From: Entomohabitans teleogrylli
GTDB lineage: Bacteria > Pseudomonadota > Gammaproteobacteria > Enterobacterales > Enterobacteriaceae
Direction of reading: 5' to 3'
DNA: 64,000 bases
Assembly (NCBI RefSeq): GCF_001484765.1
Contig: NZ_KQ947377.1
Coordinates: 124,001-188,000, forward strand
The position numbers and the translations under genes are program-made. The notes below the pieces were generated by a model. It worked only from the letters and a program-made list of their open reading frames with translations. It did no database searches and was not told where the DNA came from. Below, in pieces: positions 57,888 through 64,000 of this stretch. Every line of letters starts with the position of its first letter. The stretch's first letter is position 1.

Positions 57888-57913
57888 ACGGGCGCCAGAA
57901 CGGCGCCCGTTTT
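57888..57913. terminator. Terminator between yhjE and yhjG
   Basis: Perfect 9-bp stem ACGGGCGCC / GGCGCCCGT with a 5-nt loop and TTT on the yhjE side; 5 nt from the yhjG stop, so it probably serves both genes. Confidence 0.75.
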
Positions 57914-57917
57914 ACCT

Positions 57918-59978
57918 TTAGCGCTTCATCTGCGAAAGGATCGTTCGGCACTGGTTTTCATCACCTTCCGGCGCGGAGACCAGCGCCAGCAGGGCGGCGG
58001 CCGGCGCGACCAGCGTCGCCAGCGCCGCCGCGACCGCGCCGCGGGCGATCAGCGGTCCGGCCTTAACCCCGGCCTGCGGATTTTTAAAGGTACCGCGAAC
58101 ATACAGCGGTGAACGCAGGGTGATCACCCGGAATCCTTTACTTTCCGGATCAATGGTTAAGTCAAGACGCTCATTAGCCATGCTGGCGGTACCGGTGACG
58201 TTGATCAGGGCATTTTCGGTATCAAAGGCAAAAATCTGCGGACGCGCTACCCCGTTCACCAGATCAAGGTTCGCCGCCGCACAGTTGATCCGTACCTCTT
58301 CATCGCCAAAAATCTGCCCGATGATATAGTTCCCGACGTTCAGCCCGAGAATTTCCATCAGGTTGCGACTGATCAGTCCATCGTTCATCAGGAGTTTGAG
58401 GTTACCGTTACTGCTGCCGAGCAGCGCCGCCACCGAATTGCCGGTACCGCGCAGTTGCGCATCGCCGTTAAGCTGACCGAGGGTTTTCTGCATCGCTTCG
58501 ACATTCGGCATCAGTTGTTTCAGCTGTAGCTGGCGGGCTTTGATCTGCGCGGTGCCGCGCATGGGCTTCTGGTCACCGGACAGATGGATGGTGGAATCGA
58601 TGGTGCCGCCGGCAATGCCGAAACGCAGCGGCTGGAGCTGCAAATCGCCGTTGCTGAGGATCACGTGGGTGGAGAGATCGCGCAGCGGCAGCCGGGTACT
58701 GTGCTCAATACGCCGGCCCTTAAAGCGGACGTCAGCATCCATCACCGACCACTTTTCGGTATCAAACGTATCGTACGGCAACACTTTATCCGCCGGCTGA
58801 ATCGTACGCTGCCCCTTGCGCTGCTCCTCGCGGCGGTTTTCATCCGCCCCCTTACCGGAGTCGACGCCGATCAGCGGCCCGAGATCCGCCAGCCGCAGTT
58901 GTCGTGACTCCATATCCCCTTCCAGCTTCGCCCGCGGTTTGCCCTGGGTAAAGGTCAACGAACCGTGAATATCGCTGTCGCCGATCCGCCCGTTAAAATC
59001 CTGATAGCGGAATACCGACCCTTTATCGCTGTCTATTTTCGCCGTCAGGTGGCCGTCGGTCTCATAGGGCGGAGTATCCGGCAGCAGCACGCCGGTTAAA
59101 TCGTACAGATTGCCCAACGAATTGCCGGCGAATTTCAGGCGCAGGTCGACACCGCCCATTTTCATGGGGTCATTGATAGTACCGGTAAAAGCGACGCGCG
59201 CGTCGCGGGTGCGAATATCGGCCTGTACCGGGAATGGCGTCCCTTCGCTGCGCAGCGCCAGCATGCCGCCGATTTTACCGCTGCCGTTAACCCGCTCGCC
59301 CTTATACTGCCCCTGAACCTTCAGGCCAAAGACATAGTCCGCGACATTCGCGCTGTTAGCGCCTTTTTTGTCGCCGGTCACTTCGCTGAACGGCAGCGGT
59401 TTCCCCAGCGGATCGACCAGGATAGTCATTTGCGCCTGGGTCACTTTGTCGCTGACTGCGACCTTACCGCGGTCAAAAAGAATGTTATCCAGCCGGAATG
59501 ACCACGATGACGGCGCCGCCTCCGCCTGCTGCGTGTCATCCCCGGCCAGGTTAAAGGTCCAGTTGTTAGTCTTTTCCGACAGGCGAATCAGGCGCGCATC
59601 GGGCTGAGTCAGTTTGATCCACGGTAGCCAGACTGTCCGGGTCAACAGCGCCAGCGGCGCCAGTGTCGCCTCGACCCGCGGCAGATGGACCATGGTCACC
59701 TCCGGGATCTCCGGCGGGTTGCCCAGTAAAATATCCTCTGCGTGAACATGGGGCCACGGCACCCAACTGCGCCAGCCAGGCTCGTCTTTGTTGCGCTCCC
59801 ACACCACCCCCAGATCGCCGCGAATAGCAAACGGCCGGTTCAGTTCCGCCGAGACCTTGCGGTTAATGGTCGGCTTCAGGCGGTTCCAGTCAAAAGTGGC
59901 AATTATCGCAACCAGCACCACCATCAGCAGCAGCACGATACCGCCTGTCCAGCTCAGCACCTTGCCCGTTTTCGTCAT
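57918..59978 (-). CDS. yhjG: YhjG, AsmA-family protein
   Basis: 686 residues. N-terminal membrane helix (about 9-28), then a large periplasmic beta-rich domain; the conserved AsmA start FDWNRLKPTINRKVSAELNRPFAIRGDLGV lies at about 29-58. AsmA-like proteins are thought to bridge the periplasm for phospholipid transport to the outer membrane. The C-terminal segment AGPLIARGAVAAALATLVAPAAALLALVSA is hydrophobic. ATG at 59978 preferred over an adjacent GTG. Confidence 0.92.
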   Translation of the reverse strand: MTKTGKVLSWTGGIVLLLMVVLVAIIATFDWNRLKPTINRKVSAELNRPFAIRGDLGVVWERNKDEPGWRSWVPWPHVHAEDILLGNPPEIPEVTMVHLPRVEATLAPLALLTRTVWLPWIKLTQPDARLIRLSEKTNNWTFNLAGDDTQQAEAAPSSWSFRLDNILFDRGKVAVSDKVTQAQMTILVDPLGKPLPFSEVTGDKKGANSANVADYVFGLKVQGQYKGERVNGSGKIGGMLALRSEGTPFPVQADIRTRDARVAFTGTINDPMKMGGVDLRLKFAGNSLGNLYDLTGVLLPDTPPYETDGHLTAKIDSDKGSVFRYQDFNGRIGDSDIHGSLTFTQGKPRAKLEGDMESRQLRLADLGPLIGVDSGKGADENRREEQRKGQRTIQPADKVLPYDTFDTEKWSVMDADVRFKGRRIEHSTRLPLRDLSTHVILSNGDLQLQPLRFGIAGGTIDSTIHLSGDQKPMRGTAQIKARQLQLKQLMPNVEAMQKTLGQLNGDAQLRGTGNSVAALLGSSNGNLKLLMNDGLISRNLMEILGLNVGNYIIGQIFGDEEVRINCAAANLDLVNGVARPQIFAFDTENALINVTGTASMANERLDLTIDPESKGFRVITLRSPLYVRGTFKNPQAGVKAGPLIARGAVAAALATLVAPAAALLALVSAPEGDENQCRTILSQMKR

Positions 59979-60157
59979 CACTCACCTCGCCTTACGATCG
60001 ATCCTGTTAAGGTAAAGATAGTCGAGGGAAAAGCGTCGGCGCCCGGAAAGGCCGAATTTGTGCTGCCGGAAGACGCCGGTAGCGCCGTGAAATGTGCATT
60101 ATTCACTGTCGCGATTGACCGTTGATGGCGCGAATTTAACTTTGCTCAAAGTTTATC

Positions 60158-60170
60158 AAAACGTCGTTTT
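60158..60170. promoter_or_regulatory. Candidate KdgR operator upstream of kdgK
   Basis: AAAACG-T-CGTTTT, a perfect 13-bp dyad in AT-rich sequence 71 bp upstream of kdgK. KdgR (IclR family) sites in enteric bacteria have A-rich and T-rich half-sites of this kind, and kdgK is a known KdgR target. Confidence 0.4.
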
Positions 60171-60241
60171 AAATTGTTTGACTCCGTTTTGCCAGCCCAG
60201 CAAACTAGTGTTTAATTTTCTCTCTACTCAGGTTCCCGGCT

Positions 60242-61174
60242 ATGTCTATCCAGAAAATTGCCGTTATCGGCGAATGTATGATCGAAATGTCCGAAAAGGG
60301 CTCCTCGGTGAGCCGTGGCTTTGGCGGCGACACGCTGAACACCTCGGTGTATATCGCCCGTCAGGTGCCCGCAGAGCGGCTCAGCGTCCACTATGTTACT
60401 GCGCTGGGCGAGGACAGTTTCAGCCAGCAGATGCTTGACGCCTGGCATACAGAAAACGTCCATACCGATCTGACCCAGCGTCTGGCGAACCGCCTGCCCG
60501 GCCTGTATTACATCGAAACTGACGACAGCGGCGAGCGCACCTTCTGGTACTGGCGCAACGAAGCCGCCGCCCGTTTCTGGCTGGAGACCGATCGGGCGCC
60601 GCAGATTTGCGCTGAACTGGCCCGCTTCGACTTTCTGTATCTGAGCGGTATCAGCCTGGCGATTTTAAGCCCGCAGAGCCGCGAGAAATTACTCACCCTG
60701 CTACGCCAGTGCCGCGCCAACGGCGGAAAGGTGATTTTTGACAACAATTACCGCCCGCGCCTGTGGAGCAGTAAGGAAGAAACCCGTCAGGTATACCGGC
60801 AAATGCTGGAATGTACCGACATTGCTTTCCTGACGCTGGACGACGAAGACGCCCTGTGGGGAGAAAAACCGCTGGAAGAAGTGATTGCGCGTACCCATGA
60901 CGCCGGCGTACAGGAGGTGGTGATCAAACGCGGCGCCGATAGTTGTCTGGTGGCAATCCAGGGGCAGCCGCTGGTTGATGTACCAGCGGTAAAACTGGCA
61001 AAAGATCGCGTGGTGGATACGACCGCTGCCGGGGACTCATTCAGCGCCGGTTACCTCGCGGTGCGCCTGCTGGGCGGCGACGCCGGAGCAGCGGCACGCC
61101 GCGGTCATCTGACCGCCAGCACCGTCATCCAGTACCGCGGCGCGATCATCCCCCGCGACGCGATGCCGGCATAA
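60242..61174 (+). CDS. kdgK: KdgK, 2-keto-3-deoxygluconate kinase
   Basis: 310 residues, PfkB/ribokinase family. Phosphorylates 2-keto-3-deoxygluconate to KDPG, linking hexuronate breakdown to the Entner-Doudoroff aldolase. GFGGDTLNTSVYIARQ near 27-42 is signature 1; DTTAAGDSFSAGYLAV near 259-274 holds the catalytic Asp. In K-12, yhjH (pdeH) lies between yhjG and kdgK; here it is absent. Confidence 0.96.
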   Translation: MSIQKIAVIGECMIEMSEKGSSVSRGFGGDTLNTSVYIARQVPAERLSVHYVTALGEDSFSQQMLDAWHTENVHTDLTQRLANRLPGLYYIETDDSGERTFWYWRNEAAARFWLETDRAPQICAELARFDFLYLSGISLAILSPQSREKLLTLLRQCRANGGKVIFDNNYRPRLWSSKEETRQVYRQMLECTDIAFLTLDDEDALWGEKPLEEVIARTHDAGVQEVVIKRGADSCLVAIQGQPLVDVPAVKLAKDRVVDTTAAGDSFSAGYLAVRLLGGDAGAAARRGHLTASTVIQYRGAIIPRDAMPA

Positions 61175-61251
61175 GACCAGCGGGCAGGCGCCGACGCGCC
61201 TGTCCCTGCCAGCCAGGAACTGCGCGCCAGTAATAGTAGCCGCTTTATCCG

Positions 61252-61578
61252 TTACGATGGCGCGCCCTGCGGTTGCGCAGTGCGGCTGTAGTCGCGCAAT
61301 ACCGCGGCCACCCGCAGCCGATAATGGCTGAAAATCGCTTCCTGCCCTTCGCGCTGGGCCGCCTGATGATCGACCTGGTTGCGCCAGGCCTGGACCGCCT
61401 CTTCATCCCGCCACCAGGAGAGGGAAAGTATTTTTCCCGGCTGGGTCAGGCTCTGAAAACGTTCGATAGAAATAAAGCCGTCCACCTCCTGCAACAGAGG
61501 TTTCAGCTCCGCCGCCAGCGCCAGATAGCGTGGCTGCTGTGCAGGAAAAGGCTGGGCTTCGAAAATAACGGCGATCAT
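61252..61578 (-). CDS. ABM-domain (antibiotic biosynthesis monooxygenase-like) protein
   Basis: 108 residues, ferredoxin-like ABM fold. MIAVIFEAQPFPAQQPRYLALAAEL at the start and GFISIERFQSLTQPGKILSLSWWRDEEAVQAWRN in the middle match the family, which includes small heme-degrading and quinol monooxygenase-like proteins. Function unassigned. Monocistronic, facing kdgK; not a K-12 gene at this site. Confidence 0.82.
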   Translation of the reverse strand: MIAVIFEAQPFPAQQPRYLALAAELKPLLQEVDGFISIERFQSLTQPGKILSLSWWRDEEAVQAWRNQVDHQAAQREGQEAIFSHYRLRVAAVLRDYSRTAQPQGAPS

Positions 61579-61754
61579 AAACGGCTCCTGAGTGTCTGGT
61601 CTGTACAGACATCATAAAGCCCGGTCACGACGAATGCTTTGACGGGTAACGAAGTATCCCCGCCTCTCCCCGCAGACGCCCGGGAACGGCGCGGCAAAAA
61701 TCACCCATTCAGAAAACCACGGCGGGATGACTCCCGCTGTGGCGCAGTCGCCGC

Positions 61755-63239
61755 CTACCGGGCAGGAGGAATATCGCTCACATCCTGACGGACGCTGTCT
61801 TCAACCGCGACGGGGGCCGCAACAGGCGTCATCACTTTATCCCAGTCCTCACGCAGCGCTTTGATACTGTATTCCGGCTCGCCTTGCGGCTGCAGCAGCA
61901 CCAGCGCCATATCCTGCGACAACAGCTGACGCAGTTCCTGGTTGAGCGACTCGACCGTCAGGCCAGAGAGGAAATCCTGACGCAGACGCTGATAGCGCTC
62001 CGGCGCGATATCCACTACCTGATTCTGTAGCGAGCGCAGCCGCTGGTTGATCAGAATGTCGGTATCGCTGCGCGCATAGGTGGCGAACAGCTTCTGCAGT
62101 TCAAGGTTCTTCTGCGCCACCAGCGCGTTGAACTCATCGCCGCTCAGGCCGTTCTCGCGGACATTCGCCAGCTCCCGGGCCACCATGGTGTAGTTGCCGG
62201 CCAGCTTGTCATTTGGCGAATCCAGATTGATCCCGCACTGGGCGCGCAGGAACAGCACCCGGCAGTCAAAACCGAGGCCAATGTCTTTGGCATTATTTTT
62301 ACTCAGGCTTTGCTGAATACGCCAGAACAGCGCTTCACGCGCCAGGTCGGCACGCCAGTAGCGCAGTAGCGCGGCGGATTCGCGAATCGGCTGCCAGGGG
62401 TTATCCCACATAATCAACAGCCGATCCTGGCGAACCTTGTCGGTCATGATACTGACCGCTTCACGCTTCAGCGGTGCGATAGTCGGCACCGGCGCCGGCG
62501 TCTCGCGTTTGCCTTTCAGTTCGCCAAACGCTTTATTGATTTGCTCCGATACGGCGCGGCTGTCCACATTGCCGACCACAATCAGCGTCATCGCGTCCGG
62601 GGTATACCACTTGTGGTAGAAAGCGGCTAACTGTTGCGCATCCACCGGCTGTTTCAGCGCCAGCAACGGATCGTGTCCCAGCAGCGTAGAGCCCTTCAGG
62701 CGATAGCGCCACCAGCCATCCCGCGGGTCCGTCGGCCAGGTCGGCACATCGTTTTGCGCCTGCAGCCCCTGGGCCACCGTCTCCTGAGTAATGGATAATT
62801 TTCCGGCGCTGTTCGCCAGCCAGCCAAAGGCCTCTTTCAACAAATCGGCGCGATTGTTGGGCAGGCTGAGGCTGAACTGCGTGAAATCATAGGAAACTAT
62901 TGCCGGCGGGTAAGCCCGCTGGGGATCGCTGCCCTGCTGCCAGAAGGCGCTGGTCTGGGCGGCGGAAAGGTTGGTTTGCATCAGCGCCAGATGCGGAATA
63001 AAGCGGCTGTAACCGCTTTGCTGGGCGCTTTCCGTCAGCGAACCGCTGTTCACTGTCAGACGAATCTCGATACGATCGCTGGGGCGTTGAGGCGTTGCCA
63101 GAACCTGCCACTGAAAACCATTCGGCAGGGTCCCCTGTTGCCAGGCCGGATCGGGCTGGAGCGCTTCTGCCTGCACGTTACTGACGACAATACCCATCAG
63201 TAAACCGCCAGCGAAAAGACGAATTGTTTTGCCCTGCAT
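61755..63239 (-). CDS. yhjJ: YhjJ, M16-like periplasmic protein lacking the zinc motif
   Basis: 494 residues. Signal peptide MQGKTIRLFAGGLLMGIVVSNVQAEA (cleavage near 24-26), then two pitrilysin-type domains. The M16 HxxEH zinc motif is not present; the equivalent region reads SGYSRFIPHLALMQ (near 78-91). E. coli YhjJ likewise lacks it, so it is probably a non-peptidase paralogue. KWYTPDAMTLIVVGNVD near 211-227 is the typical conserved M16 segment. Confidence 0.92.
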   Translation of the reverse strand: MQGKTIRLFAGGLLMGIVVSNVQAEALQPDPAWQQGTLPNGFQWQVLATPQRPSDRIEIRLTVNSGSLTESAQQSGYSRFIPHLALMQTNLSAAQTSAFWQQGSDPQRAYPPAIVSYDFTQFSLSLPNNRADLLKEAFGWLANSAGKLSITQETVAQGLQAQNDVPTWPTDPRDGWWRYRLKGSTLLGHDPLLALKQPVDAQQLAAFYHKWYTPDAMTLIVVGNVDSRAVSEQINKAFGELKGKRETPAPVPTIAPLKREAVSIMTDKVRQDRLLIMWDNPWQPIRESAALLRYWRADLAREALFWRIQQSLSKNNAKDIGLGFDCRVLFLRAQCGINLDSPNDKLAGNYTMVARELANVRENGLSGDEFNALVAQKNLELQKLFATYARSDTDILINQRLRSLQNQVVDIAPERYQRLRQDFLSGLTVESLNQELRQLLSQDMALVLLQPQGEPEYSIKALREDWDKVMTPVAAPVAVEDSVRQDVSDIPPAR

Positions 63240-63447
63240 GTGAACCCCTGATCAACATTCCTGGTGAAATACGATACCCGTGATACTTCAAACTGCATGC
63301 GCGTTTACAATACGCAAGTTATTCAGGGTATACACTGCGGCGCGCATAGGGCGCGGCGCAGATAACTTTTTTCTGTTTTCAGTTAGACCGCACGAAAAGA
63401 AAAAAGTCACGCCTTGAGGTGAAATTAAGGCTAATTATGCGCAGGAG

Positions 63448-63474
63448 CCCGCAGCCAGGGCAAGTGGCTGCGGG
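63448..63474 (-). terminator. Hairpin downstream of dctA
   Basis: Perfect 10-bp stem CCCGCAGCCA / TGGCTGCGGG with a 7-nt loop, 12 nt past the dctA stop. Little T-richness follows on the minus strand, so termination strength is uncertain. Confidence 0.5.
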
Positions 63475-63486
63475 AAATCAGAGAGT

Positions 63487-64000
<514 letters not shown>

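Noticed and set aside
61185-61202. CAGGCGC/GCGCCTG hairpin after kdgK
   Set aside because: No T-run follows; too weak to call as a terminator.

Overview
This 64 kb window is ordinary chromosome of a gamma-proteobacterium of the Enterobacteriaceae. Most proteins can be matched by eye to E. coli K-12 genes of the ftsY-zntA-pitA-uspA-gor-treF-yhjC-dctA neighbourhood. Coding GC is clearly higher than in E. coli. I cannot name the genus; a relative of Klebsiella, Kosakonia or similar is plausible. There are no rRNA or tRNA genes, no CRISPR array, no prophage and no recognisable insertion sequence.

Layout. 1-10.6 kb: ftsE (partial)-ftsY, rsmD-yhhL, yhhM, yhhN, zntA with its ZntR operator, tusA, yhhQ with a probable preQ1 riboswitch, dcrB, yhhS, yhhT. 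10.6-17.9 kb: a complete arnBCADTEF operon for 4-amino-4-deoxy-L-arabinose modification of lipid A, on the minus strand. 18.5-23.5 kb: an SDR gene, yhiN, pitA, uspB, uspA. 23.8-44.6 kb: the 4-hydroxyphenylacetate (hpa) catabolic genes, split in two. hpaBC lies at 23.8-25.9 kb on the plus strand, and hpaA-X-I-H-(SSADH)-F-D-E-G plus divergent hpaR lies at 34.4-44.6 kb. Between them sit treF, an SDR gene, gor, rlmJ, prlC and rsmJ, in reverse order and orientation relative to K-12. Re-inverting about 23.6-34.35 kb restores both a contiguous hpaGEDF-SSADH-HIXABC operon and the K-12 gene order, so a local inversion has cut the operon between hpaA and hpaB.

45.0-53.3 kb is accessory: a LuxR-type regulator, a PuuB-like flavin amine oxidase, a small cupin, an Rpn-family nuclease, an APC permease, a probable DUF3156 protein, a pseudogene remnant of a quinone oxidoreductase, a MocR-type aminotransferase-like regulator, a 54-residue DUF1127 protein and a second cupin. 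Three promoters in this block (LuxR gene, oxidase, permease) share an 18-bp dyad, ATCRTCC-N4-GGACGAT-like. I read this as the operator of an uncharacterised amine or amino-acid utilisation regulon, and it is the most novel candidate system here. 53.4-64 kb returns to core genes: an SDR gene, yhjC, yhjD, yhjE, yhjG, kdgK, an ABM-domain monooxygenase, yhjJ and the 3' part of dctA.

How the genes work together. hpaBC hydroxylate 4-hydroxyphenylacetate to homoprotocatechuate. HpaD, E, F, G, H and I open and shorten the ring product to pyruvate and succinic semialdehyde, and the embedded SSADH can finish the route to succinate. HpaX imports substrate, HpaA activates and HpaR represses. Identifications rest on recall of family sequences and visible motifs; no database search was possible.
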